From Rhodospirillaceae bacterium (GTDB lineage Bacteria; Pseudomonadota; Alphaproteobacteria; Rhodospirillales; Casp-alpha2): a stretch of 64,000 nt of DNA. The notes beneath the pieces are model-generated. The model was not told where the DNA came from and ran no database searches. It saw only the letters and a list, made by a program, of their open reading frames with translations. The translations under genes were made by a program, and so were the position numbers. Within the stretch, counting starts at the first letter, position 1. Every line of letters starts with the position of its first letter. Positions 8,126 to 16,460 of this stretch are shown one piece after another. Location of the stretch: assembly GCA_016845145.1 (NCBI GenBank), contig JAERTE010000117.1, forward strand, positions 1 through 64,000, in the 5' to 3' direction.

Positions 8126-9169
8126 CTACTTCTTCTTTTTGGCCGCCGCTTTTTTGGCCACCGGCTTTTTTGCAGGCTGGGCGGCGGCCTTCTCGGCACG
8201 CGCCACTTCACGGGCCTTTTTGACCATCACCTCGGCCTGACGGATCGACGCGATATCGATCAAGCGGCCATCCAGGGTGACCGCACCCAGGCCTTCTTTC
8301 TGCGCTTCTTTCATGGCTTTCAGGATGGCGCGCGCTTTGGCGACTTCTTCTTTGGACGGGCTATAGACCTCGTTGGCGATGTCGATCTGCGAGGGATGGA
8401 TCGCCCATTTGCCTTCACAACCCAATACGGCGGCGCGTTTCGCCTGCGCCGCATAACCGTCGGGGTCGCGGATGTCGCCGAACGGCCCGTCGATGGGGCG
8501 CAGCCCGTTGGCGCGTGCGCACACCACCATTTTGTGGATCGGATAGTGCCACACGTCTCCCCAATGAATGTCGCGGTTGCCGTCGGCATCGGCGTCGGTG
8601 AGCACATGGTAATCGGGGTTGGGGCCGCCGATACCGGTGGTGCGCGCCTTGGTCGACGCGGCATAGTCGGCAACACCGAAATGCAGTGATTCGTTGCGCG
8701 GCGACGCGGCGGCAATCTCCGCCATGTTTTGCAGGCCGAGCGCGGTTTCGATGATCATCTCAAAGCCGATCTTGTTTTTGATGCCCTTGGCCTCGCAAAT
8801 CTGCGTCACCATCATGTCGATGGCGTAAACGTCGGCGGCGGTGCCCACCTTGGGGATCATGATCAGGTCCAGGTTCTGGCCGGCCTGCTCAACCACATCG
8901 ACCACGTCGCGGTAGCAGTAATGCGTATCGAGGCCGTTGATGCGCACGGCGACGGTCTTGGTACCCCAATCGACATCGTTCAGCGCTTCGATGATGTTCT
9001 TGCGCGCCTGCGCCTTGTCGTCGGGTGCGACGGCGTCTTCCAGATCGAGGAAGATCACGTCGGCGGCGCTGACGGCCGCTTTCTCGATGAAACGCGGGTT
9101 GGAACCCGGTACGGCCAATTCGGACCGGTTGAGACGAGCGGGTGCCTGATCGACGACTTTGAAACTCAT
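8126..9169 (-). CDS. mcl1: L-malyl-CoA/beta-methylmalyl-CoA lyase (HpcH/HpaI-CitE family)
   Basis: A 347-residue TIM-barrel lyase that cleaves malyl-CoA to glyoxylate and acetyl-CoA, or methylmalyl-CoA to glyoxylate and propionyl-CoA. Family motifs include VPGSNPRFIEKA, DVIFLDLEDAVAPDDK with the metal-binding acids, VRINGLDTHY, and GFEMIIETALGLQN with the second acidic ligand. AGGAGA precedes the ATG. An odd feature is the C-terminal tail after about residue 320, made almost only of Ala, Lys and Pro and ending in KKAAAKKKK. The gene lies between xerD and accA. It would serve the ethylmalonyl-CoA, serine or glyoxylate pathway. Confidence 0.88.
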   Translation of the reverse strand: MSFKVVDQAPARLNRSELAVPGSNPRFIEKAAVSAADVIFLDLEDAVAPDDKAQARKNIIEALNDVDWGTKTVAVRINGLDTHYCYRDVVDVVEQAGQNLDLIMIPKVGTAADVYAIDMMVTQICEAKGIKNKIGFEMIIETALGLQNMAEIAAASPRNESLHFGVADYAASTKARTTGIGGPNPDYHVLTDADADGNRDIHWGDVWHYPIHKMVVCARANGLRPIDGPFGDIRDPDGYAAQAKRAAVLGCEGKWAIHPSQIDIANEVYSPSKEEVAKARAILKAMKEAQKEGLGAVTLDGRLIDIASIRQAEVMVKKAREVARAEKAAAQPAKKPVAKKAAAKKKK

Positions 9170-9265
9170 GGAATTCTCCTGACGCTAGGAATTGCTGGGC
9201 GAGCGGAACATGCGTGAGAACGTCCGGTTATTCAAGCGTGTTTCGGGCGATCTTTTGGGCGCGCG

Positions 9266-10243
9266 TTACTCGAAATCAGCCAATGGATGCGCCGTCTCGA
9301 CCAAGGCACGCAGACGCTCCTCGAGAACATGCGTATAAATCTGCGTCGTCGAGATATCGGCGTGGCCCAATAGCTGCTGCAATGACCGGAGGTCGGCGCC
9401 GTGTGCCAGCAAATGACTGGCGAAGGAATGCCGGAGCACATGCGGTGATACGCGCTTCGGATCGAGCCCGGCGCTCATGGCCAGTTCTTTCAGCAATTGG
9501 TGGAAGCGCACGCGGGTCAGGTGGCCATCCTTGCCACGCGATGGAAACATAAAGGGGCTTTCGGCCGTATCGCCCTTGGCGCCTTTTTTACCCGGAAACG
9601 TCTCGCGAACTTCCAAATAGTCCGCTATCGCCGACGCCGCATGATCACCCAACGGCACCATGCGTTCCTTGCCGCCCTTACCGCGCACCACGATGACATT
9701 GCCGTCCCTCGATAGTGCACCCTTGGGCAATGACACCAGTTCACTCACCCGAAGCCCCGTGGCGTAAAGAATTTCCATCAACGCCGTCATGCGGATACCA
9801 GCCGCTCCGGCAATCTGCGTCGAAGCCGCCAGCAACTGGTCGACATCATCCTCGCTCAGGTATTTCGGCAAGCTGCGGACAAGGCGTGGGCTATCGACGG
9901 TGGTGGTCGGGTCATCGGCCCGCACGCGTTCGTCATAAAGAAACTTGAAGAACTGCCGCAGCGTCGTCAGCCGGCGCGCCGCCGTCGACGGTGCCAAACC
10001 CAGTTCCGACATAGCCTTTAGATACGCGCGCACGTGATTGACGGACGCATCTTCAGCCGAGCGCCGGCGCCCCATCAGGAAGCTGGAGAAGTCGTCGAGG
10101 TCGCGGCGGTACGAATCAAGCGTGTTTTCAGCCGCGCCGCGCTCAGCGGCCATCATATCGAGAAAGTTCTCCACGTGCCGTGACGTCCGCGCAGCGGCGC
10201 TGCGTCCGGCGGCGGGCCCGGGTGCCTTCCCGGGTGCCCTCAA
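9266..10243 (-). CDS. xerD: Site-specific tyrosine recombinase XerD
   Basis: Resolves chromosome dimers at dif together with XerC. The 325-residue protein has a SAM-like N-terminal core-binding domain (about 20-115) and the catalytic domain with Arg165 (ATGLRVSELVSL), Lys189 or 192 (RGKGGKE), His268 and Arg271 (HVLRH), His294 (LLGHADI) and Tyr303. The N-terminal 20 residues are rich in Ala, Gly and Pro and look disordered. The start overlaps the end of the upstream 646-residue gene by ATGA. Its place beside aroK/aroB is the usual alphaproteobacterial arrangement, which argues against an integrase of a mobile element. Confidence 0.95.
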   Translation of the reverse strand: MRAPGKAPGPAAGRSAAARTSRHVENFLDMMAAERGAAENTLDSYRRDLDDFSSFLMGRRRSAEDASVNHVRAYLKAMSELGLAPSTAARRLTTLRQFFKFLYDERVRADDPTTTVDSPRLVRSLPKYLSEDDVDQLLAASTQIAGAAGIRMTALMEILYATGLRVSELVSLPKGALSRDGNVIVVRGKGGKERMVPLGDHAASAIADYLEVRETFPGKKGAKGDTAESPFMFPSRGKDGHLTRVRFHQLLKELAMSAGLDPKRVSPHVLRHSFASHLLAHGADLRSLQQLLGHADISTTQIYTHVLEERLRALVETAHPLADFE

Positions 10244-12180
10244 AGGCCGGCCTCCAGCGCCGCCTCAATGGCCAGCGCCCGCGCCTCGGATGTGAAGCCC
10301 AACACGGAGAGACCACGCACCACTTCGCCCAGCACCACCGGATTGGCCTGACCGGGGCTCTGCGCCCCCATGACCCGCACCATCAACAGGACCCGTTCAG
10401 CCTTGTGGTCGATATCGCTTCGTGTCCCTGTTGTCGGCGCTCCCAATTGTTGCACCGTGACTGCGCCCGCCGTGGCAGTTTGAGCGCCCGCTAGCGCGAT
10501 GTTGTCGGACACGGGGGAAGCGGCCGCCGGTTTTTCCGCGTTCATGGATGTCAGCGCGAGCCAGAGCGCTGGCGGCGGCATTGGCGCATTGCTGGCGGCG
10601 GCTGGGTCGTCGGCCCACTGCAGCCAGCGCTCGGGCGGCACCGCATGGCCCAGCCCCGTCAGCAGGGCATGTACCAATATTTGCCGCCCCGCATCCAGAT
10701 CGCCAAGCGCCACCGCCACACCTTGGGAGCCCCCATCTTCTTGCACCAATACGGCAAGCGGCTCGATGTCCTTGAGCGCAACGCCATCCTCTTCCGACAT
10801 GGCCGCCGAGCGGCGCAGCAAGGCCAGCCAGGCATTGGCATTCTCAAACTCACCATTTGCGGCGGCGCTACGGAATGCCAGAGCGGCAAACCACTTGAAG
10901 TCCAGGCTGACCGGAATTTGCGCGAGTTCCGCCTTGAGCAAACGCGCCGTCGCCGCCAATACACCGTCATTGGCCGCCGAGTGCAGCGCCTGCGAGACCG
11001 CCTCCGCCTTGGCTACGGCGAGCTTGGCGTGCGTGGCGGCCGCGAAAAGCCGTGCACGTTCGGCCAAGCGCTTATCGGGTTCGCTCCACGCCGCTTCCGC
11101 CGCCTCGTCCGGCGCCGGCAAGGCCTTGATGGCTTTCATGTAGACCTTGACCAGTGCGCCATCCCGAAACAATCCCAGTTTCGCCGCATGCTCCGTCGCC
11201 GCCAGGCGCAGGAAAGGCGGGTGGCGCTCGTCCAAAGCAATCATCCGAACCGCACCCGGCGCCATCATGGCGAGCTCTCCGGCATCGACCTCGGCCTGAA
11301 TATGCGGCAGCGCGGCGAGTTCCAACGCCGACGCACGGCGAAGCGGCCCGGCCTTGATCGCTTCGCTCGAGATCAAGGCGTCGGCGATCGCGAAAAACCG
11401 TTCATCCGCCTCACCGACTTCGCGCAGCATGGTCAACCCAAGCTCGGCCTTTTCCGGCTGACCTGACAACAACTGACAAAAGGCCAGGGCTTTTTGCCAA
11501 AACGCGTCTTGGCTACGCCGCACTTCGTTGCCGACAAGCGCACAAGCAGCAACGTGGTCTCCGCTGAGGAAACGGAGTTCCGCCTCCGATTGCACCAAGG
11601 CCGCAACACGGCCCTGGCGCGGCATGATGCTGAGCAAATCAAGCGCCCCTGCATAATCGCCCATGGCCGCCAGCTGCCGCAGCCGCTGGACGGCCAAACC
11701 ATCGCCGGTGGCGTTGCCATGGGGCGGTTTCGCGGCGCTCAACAGCAAGCGGCGCACCAGCCCTGAAAGCTCCCGCGAGCCGATGCGCGACGGCAAAGCC
11801 GCAAGCATGGGCTCGGCACGGCTCATCGGCGTACCGCGCCACATGTCACCGCCAAAACCGCCGTTCTCGGCACTCAAGATACCGGCCGAATCGGGCGTAA
11901 CCACTTGCAAACGGTCGACCTCAATGCCTTTTGCACCGACCGACGGAATTGTCGTCAACGACTGGCCGCCGGGTCCGGTTTTGTACGCGGGTTGACGAAC
12001 GCCGGGTTGGGCAGGAAGGGTCGGTGTTTCAGGCTTTACCACTGGCGCCAGACGTTTCGGCGGCGCCAGGCGCACGGGCTGCACCGGCTGGCTTTGCTGT
12101 GCCCAAGCGGCACCCCCAATCACCACCACAAGAGCCGCGGCAAATGGCGCTACGATCCGCCTATTTGGGAAAACGGGCAT
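10240..12180 (-). CDS. Conserved exported hypothetical protein, helical-repeat-like
   Basis: A protein of about 646 residues with a signal peptide (MPVFPNRRIV then a hydrophobic core, cleavage near AWA-Q, about residue 29). The next part is a Pro- and Gln-rich linker, and the rest is alanine-rich and probably helical, with repeats that look like degenerate TPR units. The ATG at 12180 has GAGG upstream and overlaps the 46-residue membrane-protein gene. Its position between xerD and aroK is conserved in many alphaproteobacteria. I do not recognise a function; a cell-envelope role is only suggested by the signal peptide and neighbour. Confidence 0.75.
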   Translation of the reverse strand: MPVFPNRRIVAPFAAALVVVIGGAAWAQQSQPVQPVRLAPPKRLAPVVKPETPTLPAQPGVRQPAYKTGPGGQSLTTIPSVGAKGIEVDRLQVVTPDSAGILSAENGGFGGDMWRGTPMSRAEPMLAALPSRIGSRELSGLVRRLLLSAAKPPHGNATGDGLAVQRLRQLAAMGDYAGALDLLSIMPRQGRVAALVQSEAELRFLSGDHVAACALVGNEVRRSQDAFWQKALAFCQLLSGQPEKAELGLTMLREVGEADERFFAIADALISSEAIKAGPLRRASALELAALPHIQAEVDAGELAMMAPGAVRMIALDERHPPFLRLAATEHAAKLGLFRDGALVKVYMKAIKALPAPDEAAEAAWSEPDKRLAERARLFAAATHAKLAVAKAEAVSQALHSAANDGVLAATARLLKAELAQIPVSLDFKWFAALAFRSAAANGEFENANAWLALLRRSAAMSEEDGVALKDIEPLAVLVQEDGGSQGVAVALGDLDAGRQILVHALLTGLGHAVPPERWLQWADDPAAASNAPMPPPALWLALTSMNAEKPAAASPVSDNIALAGAQTATAGAVTVQQLGAPTTGTRSDIDHKAERVLLMVRVMGAQSPGQANPVVLGEVVRGLSVLGFTSEARALAIEAALEAGL

Positions 12181-12301
12181 CCGGAATCCTCTTCTCGACG
12201 TCTCGTGACGGAGCGGGAATATCCCAAGTTGCGAGAAACACGCCGCCGCCAACCACGACAAGCAGTACAAGCAACAAAATCATCCGCGACAGGCTTTTCA
12301 T
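12161..12301 (-). CDS. Small single-pass membrane protein (46 aa)
   Basis: Starts MKSLSRMILLLVLLVVVGGG, one transmembrane helix (about residues 7-22), then the short tail FLATWDIPAPSRDVEKRIPD. The ATG at 12301 has the strong site GGAAGAGGTG just upstream; a longer in-frame ATG at 12328 does not. Its end overlaps the start of the 646-residue exported protein by 20 bp, so the two are probably coupled and may act together in the envelope. Small proteins with a TWDIPAP-like tail beside xerD/aroK occur in related bacteria as far as I recall. Confidence 0.7.
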   Translation of the reverse strand: MKSLSRMILLLVLLVVVGGGVFLATWDIPAPSRDVEKRIPDARFPK

Positions 12302-12531
12302 CGGCACCTCTTCCAACTTCACCGGCATCTTGCGCAAATCCCGCAAGCACCCCCAAGAACCCCTTGCAGAGACCTTTTCCAGACACCCGTTCGGAAAAGC
12401 CAATCTTGACGGGGCCTCCCGACGGGTATGTTATGCACAAATATTGTATACAGACTGTGTCATTTTTGCGGCTGCCATTCAACGCCACCGGGCGGTCGCA
12501 CTCAACGTGAATTTCCAATAGCGGCCAATCC

Positions 12532-13068
12532 ATGCCCAACTCCGACAATCCGGCCCAGAAATCAATCATCCTGATCGGCCTTATGGGGGCCGGCAAGACG
12601 ACCATTGGCCGGAAATTGGCAGAAATGTTGGAGATGCCGTTCATCGATTCGGATGACGAAGTGGTTCTAGCCGCCGGATGCTCCATTGAAGATATCTTCG
12701 AGTTGTACGGAGAGACCGCATTTCGGGATGTGGAAACGCGGGTCATTTCACGCATCATGGAAGAAGGTCCAACGGTGCTCGCCACAGGTGGTGGTGCGTT
12801 CATGAATGAGCGGACCCGTCGTACAATTGAGACTAGCGGTACGTCCGTATGGCTGAAGGCCGATCTCGACATTCTGGTAGCGCGCACGTCAGGGCGAACG
12901 GACAGGCCGTTGCTGAAAGACCTTGACCCGAGGCAAAAACTCCAAGAGTTGATGGACCAACGCTATCCCGTATACGCCACAGCCGACATCACCATTGCGA
13001 CGGGAAACGAAAGTGCGGAATCTACGGCGGCTCGGGTGTATGATGCCTTGAAAAGCGAGAGCGCATAA
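12532..13068 (+). CDS. aroK: Shikimate kinase
   Basis: Phosphorylates shikimate at the 3-hydroxyl with ATP in the pathway to chorismate. The 178-residue protein has the P-loop LIGLMGAGKTTIGRKLA near residue 15, the shikimate-binding DSDDE and FRDVETRV segments, and the ATGGGAF turn followed by the lid region RTSGRTDRPLL. The stop and the aroB start share one base (TAATG), giving translational coupling with the next pathway gene. Confidence 0.97.
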   Translation: MPNSDNPAQKSIILIGLMGAGKTTIGRKLAEMLEMPFIDSDDEVVLAAGCSIEDIFELYGETAFRDVETRVISRIMEEGPTVLATGGGAFMNERTRRTIETSGTSVWLKADLDILVARTSGRTDRPLLKDLDPRQKLQELMDQRYPVYATADITIATGNESAESTAARVYDALKSESA

Positions 13069-14189
13069 TGACCGCACACGCCCCTAAAGTTCTGCGCGTC
13101 GATCTGGCCGAACGCAGTTACGACATCCTCATCGGCAACGGCTTGGTGGCCTCTGCGGGTGAGCACATCAAACCATTGCTGGCGTCGCCCCGTGTGCTGA
13201 CCATCACCGATGAAAACGTGGCCCGGCATTGGCTTGAGCCCTACCGGCAATCACTGGCAAGCGCCGGCATCGACAACCGCGAACTGATCTTACCGCCGGG
13301 CGAGCAAACCAAAAGTTTCGAATACCTGCAGCAGGTGACGGAATGGCTGCTGGAAACAGGCGTCGACCGCAAGACCACGCTGGTCGCACTGGGTGGCGGC
13401 GTTATCGGTGATCTGGCCGGCTTCGCAGCCGCCATTACGCTGCGCGGCATTCCGTTCATTCAAGTGCCGACAACCTTGCTGTCTCAGGTCGACAGTTCGG
13501 TCGGCGGAAAAACCGCCATCGACATGCCGCAGGGCAAAAATCTGGTGGGGGCATTTTACCAGCCACAATTGGTTTTGGCCGACATGGACGTTCTCGACAC
13601 CCTGCCGGGCCGGGAATTCATGGCCGGTTACGCGGAAGTGGTGAAATACGGATTGCTCGGCGACCCGGATTTCTTCGAGTGGTGCGAGAGCCACGGAAAA
13701 GCACTGGCCGCGGGAGATAGCGCCGAGCGCGCCCACGCGGTGGAAACATCGTGCAGCGCCAAGGCACGCGTCGTCGCCGCTGACGAATTTGAGGCCGACC
13801 AGCGCGCGCTTTTGAACCTTGGCCACACTTTCGCGCACGCATTTGAAGCCGAAGTTGGGTTCGGCGACAAACTTCTGCACGGCGAAGCGGTGGGCATGGG
13901 TATGGTCTGCGCTTTCGAACTGTCGCACCGGTTGGGCTTGTGCCAAGGCCAGGATGTCGAACGCGTTCGGCGGCACTTCGACGCCGTTGGCATGCCGACC
14001 AACATAAACGCGCTCAGCGACGAAACATGGACCGCAGATCGCCTGATCGACCACATGGGGCGCGATAAAAAAACCGAAGGCGGACGCCTGACATTTATCC
14101 TGGCCCGTGGCATCGGTGAGGCGTTTATCTCACGCGATGTGGATACAGACGTGCTACGCGACTATCTTGAAAAGTACTTAGCTTCATAA
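13068..14189 (+). CDS. aroB: 3-Dehydroquinate synthase
   Basis: Converts DAHP to 3-dehydroquinate using NAD and a divalent metal. The 373-residue protein shows the NAD-binding stretch ALGGGVIGDLAGFAAAI, the substrate site PTTLLSQVDSSVGGKTAID, KNLVGAFYQP, and the metal-ligand regions AEVVKYG and LNLGHTFAHAFE followed by LLHGEAVGMGM. It follows aroK directly and precedes the CorC-like gene by 13 bp. Confidence 0.97.
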   Translation: MTAHAPKVLRVDLAERSYDILIGNGLVASAGEHIKPLLASPRVLTITDENVARHWLEPYRQSLASAGIDNRELILPPGEQTKSFEYLQQVTEWLLETGVDRKTTLVALGGGVIGDLAGFAAAITLRGIPFIQVPTTLLSQVDSSVGGKTAIDMPQGKNLVGAFYQPQLVLADMDVLDTLPGREFMAGYAEVVKYGLLGDPDFFEWCESHGKALAAGDSAERAHAVETSCSAKARVVAADEFEADQRALLNLGHTFAHAFEAEVGFGDKLLHGEAVGMGMVCAFELSHRLGLCQGQDVERVRRHFDAVGMPTNINALSDETWTADRLIDHMGRDKKTEGGRLTFILARGIGEAFISRDVDTDVLRDYLEKYLAS

Positions 14190-14202
14190 CTGGAGGCTTC
14201 CC

Positions 14203-15510
14203 ATGTTGGAAACCTTGGGCGCCATTGCCTTTCTTCTGGTTCTGTCCGCCTTCTTCTCTGGCTCGGAGACCGCACTGACCGCGGCTTCCAAACCCGCCAT
14301 GCATCACCTGGAGCAGAACGGCAGCCATCGCGCCAGCCTGGTCAATCGATTGCGTGACAACAACGAACGCTTGATCGGCGCAATCTTGCTCGGCAACAAC
14401 CTGGTCAACATCCTGGCCTCGGCCTTGGCGACCAGTGCGCTGATTGAGTTGTTCGGCGAGGCCGGCATCGCCTATGCGACACTCGGCATGACGGCGCTGG
14501 TCTTGGTATTCGCGGAAGTGATGCCCAAAACCTACGCCATCAACACCGCTGATAAATCCGCGCTGGCTGTCGCTCCGCTGATCAATCCGATCGTCTCGGT
14601 GTTTTCGCCGATCACCAGCACCATCAATGTTGTCGTCCGTCTAACATTGCGGATGTTTGGGATCGATTCGCGCGCAACAGATACAGAGCCCGATGAAACG
14701 GAATTGCGCGGCGCCATCGACCTGCACGATGGAACCGAACAAGCCATCCGCCACGAGCGTGCCATGTTGCGTAGCGTACTCGATCTCGACGATGTGCAAG
14801 TGGCGGAAATCATGACCCATCGCAAGGATGTCACCGCCATAGATGTCGACAACCCACCCGCTGACCTGGTCAAGCAAGTGGTGGATAGCCCCTTCACCCG
14901 CATCCCGCTGTGGCGTGACAATACCGATAACATCATCGGTGTTTTGCATGCCAAGGCATTGCTGCGCCGAGTGTGGGACGACGAGCTTGACCTGGACGCA
15001 TTGGATATCGGCGAGCTTGCCGCCCCGCCCTGGTTTATTCCCGAACAAACCCCACTGCTCGACCAACTGGAGGCTTTCCGTGCGCGGCGCGAGCACTTCG
15101 CCCTTGTGGTCGACGAATACGGCAGCTTTTTGGGCATCGTCACGCTCGAAGATATTCTCGAAGAAATTGTCGGCGAGATCGACGACGAACATGACGACCA
15201 AGTCTCGGGCGTCACCGTGCAGCCCGACGGTAGTTTCCTGGTCGATGGCCGGGTCACCATCCGCGACCTCAACCGAGAGTTCGAATGGGGCCTGCCCGAT
15301 GAAGAAGCCGCAACGGTGGCCGGGCTTGTATTGCACGAAGCGCGCCGTATTCCGGAAGTTGGACAGCGTTTTATGTTCTTCGGTTTTCGCTTCGATATTG
15401 TCCAACGCGAGCGCCACCAGATCACCGAAATCCTCATTACACCGCCATTGGATGATGACGAACTGGCGCCTCTGGTCGTCATCGAGGACAACGATAAAAA
15501 CACGCCATAA
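14203..15510 (+). CDS. HlyC/CorC (CNNM) family membrane protein with CBS pair
   Basis: A 435-residue protein of the Mg2+/Co2+ efflux-type family. Order of domains: DUF21/CNNM membrane region with about four hydrophobic segments (1-185), a CBS pair (about 205-330, including EIMTHRKDVTAID and VVDEYGSFLGIVTLEDILEEIVGEI), and a CorC_HlyC FAD-like C-terminal domain (about 345-425). GGAGG precedes the ATG. It is the last gene of the aroK-aroB run, the usual alphaproteobacterial order. The transported ion is not proven for this clade. Confidence 0.92.
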   Translation: MLETLGAIAFLLVLSAFFSGSETALTAASKPAMHHLEQNGSHRASLVNRLRDNNERLIGAILLGNNLVNILASALATSALIELFGEAGIAYATLGMTALVLVFAEVMPKTYAINTADKSALAVAPLINPIVSVFSPITSTINVVVRLTLRMFGIDSRATDTEPDETELRGAIDLHDGTEQAIRHERAMLRSVLDLDDVQVAEIMTHRKDVTAIDVDNPPADLVKQVVDSPFTRIPLWRDNTDNIIGVLHAKALLRRVWDDELDLDALDIGELAAPPWFIPEQTPLLDQLEAFRARREHFALVVDEYGSFLGIVTLEDILEEIVGEIDDEHDDQVSGVTVQPDGSFLVDGRVTIRDLNREFEWGLPDEEAATVAGLVLHEARRIPEVGQRFMFFGFRFDIVQRERHQITEILITPPLDDDELAPLVVIEDNDKNTP

Positions 15511-15597
15511 TGCAATATCCCTTGCCTGCGCACCCCATTTTGGTCGTAAAATCAATTTGGATGTGTATGGGAACGCGTGAATTGGAGGACGGGGTCA

Positions 15598-16044
15598 ATG
15601 AACAAGAAAATTATTCCGGACATCGTCGAAGCGACGAACATTCTAACCATGGGACCGGGTGACAGCGCTGAGCAGGCTGCCAAGCTCATGGCCGGCAAGA
15701 ATATCGCCGCGATGATCATTGTCGACGGGGACGGAAATATTACAGGCATCGTTACGGAGCGTGACCTTTGCCAAAAGGTGATGGCAAAAGGCGTCGATCC
15801 TGCAGCGACACCTGTCAGCGAGATCATGACGGCAAATCCGGACACCCTGGCGCCAGGAGATTCGGCTGGTGACGCGCTTGAATTGATGCAAACCCGAAAG
15901 TACCGCCACCTGCCCGTCGTCGAGGATGGCAAATGCCTGGCCGTGGTATCGGTCCGCGATCTCTATTCTTCCGTCAAAGAAGCACTGGAAGAAGATATCC
16001 GTGAAACGGAAGCGTTCGTGTTCGGCGACCGCTACGGAGCTTAG
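15598..16044 (+). CDS. Two-CBS-domain protein
   Basis: A soluble 148-residue protein made of two CBS motifs (about 10-65 and 75-135), with ILTMGPGDSAEQAAKLMAGKNIAAMIIVDG and the second block SEIMTANPDTLAPGDSAGDALELM. Such stand-alone pairs bind adenine nucleotides and act as energy sensors. The ATG at 15598 is preceded by GGAGG; a GTG-type upstream extension is unlikely. Its stop overlaps the stop of the convergent thioesterase gene in the tetranucleotide TTAG. The partner protein is unknown. Confidence 0.85.
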   Translation: MNKKIIPDIVEATNILTMGPGDSAEQAAKLMAGKNIAAMIIVDGDGNITGIVTERDLCQKVMAKGVDPAATPVSEIMTANPDTLAPGDSAGDALELMQTRKYRHLPVVEDGKCLAVVSVRDLYSSVKEALEEDIRETEAFVFGDRYGA

Positions 16045-16460
16045 TCCAAGAACTCTTCGACATTTTTGCCGGTCTTGAACGCTGTACCGGTAAAGGTCGC
16101 GAGCACGTCTTCACCGCGCGTGACATCTGCGCGGTACACAGCCGTTTTCGAGGACTCCGATATCCGCCGGGCCGCTGCGCGGAGCACATCGCCTTCGCGC
16201 GCGCCCTTGATATATGCCATGTGCGTATCGATCCCCACCGACACGTTACCGGTGGCGTTGCATGCTGACCCGAAGGCAGAATCGGCCAGTGAAAAAATCA
16301 CACCGCCATGACAGCCGCCCAGGAAGTTGATGTGCTCTGGCCCGAGCGTTACCTCAAAGACCGCATACCCATCTCCGGATTCAACATGAGAAATACCCAG
16401 AAGTTTGCAAAACGAATCCTTGGCATTCAGTTCTGCTACGTCGTGCGGAACGAAACTCAT
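16041..16460 (-). CDS. PaaI-family acyl-CoA thioesterase (hotdog fold)
   Basis: A 139-residue hotdog-fold protein with the PaaI pattern [22 protein letters not shown] (about residues 53-74), in which the Gly-Gly turn and the acidic residue on the following helix form the active site. It hydrolyses acyl-CoA thioesters in related proteins. It overlaps the mutase large subunit by 4 bp, so it is part of that operon. A role in releasing CoA or clearing dead-end acyl-CoAs of the mutase pathway is a reasonable inference. Confidence 0.85.
   Translation of the reverse strand: MSFVPHDVAELNAKDSFCKLLGISHVESGDGYAVFEVTLGPEHINFLGGCHGGVIFSLADSAFGSACNATGNVSVGIDTHMAYIKGAREGDVLRAAARRISESSKTAVYRADVTRGEDVLATFTGTAFKTGKNVEEFLD

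Noticed and set aside
9266-10243. Tyrosine recombinase as evidence of an integrated mobile element.
   Set aside because: The protein is a housekeeping XerD in its usual alphaproteobacterial place, with no att repeats or mobility genes nearby.
12445-12452. TGTATACA palindrome in the divergent region upstream of aroK, resembling a GntR half-site core.
   Set aside because: Eight bases is too short and no GntR gene is nearby.
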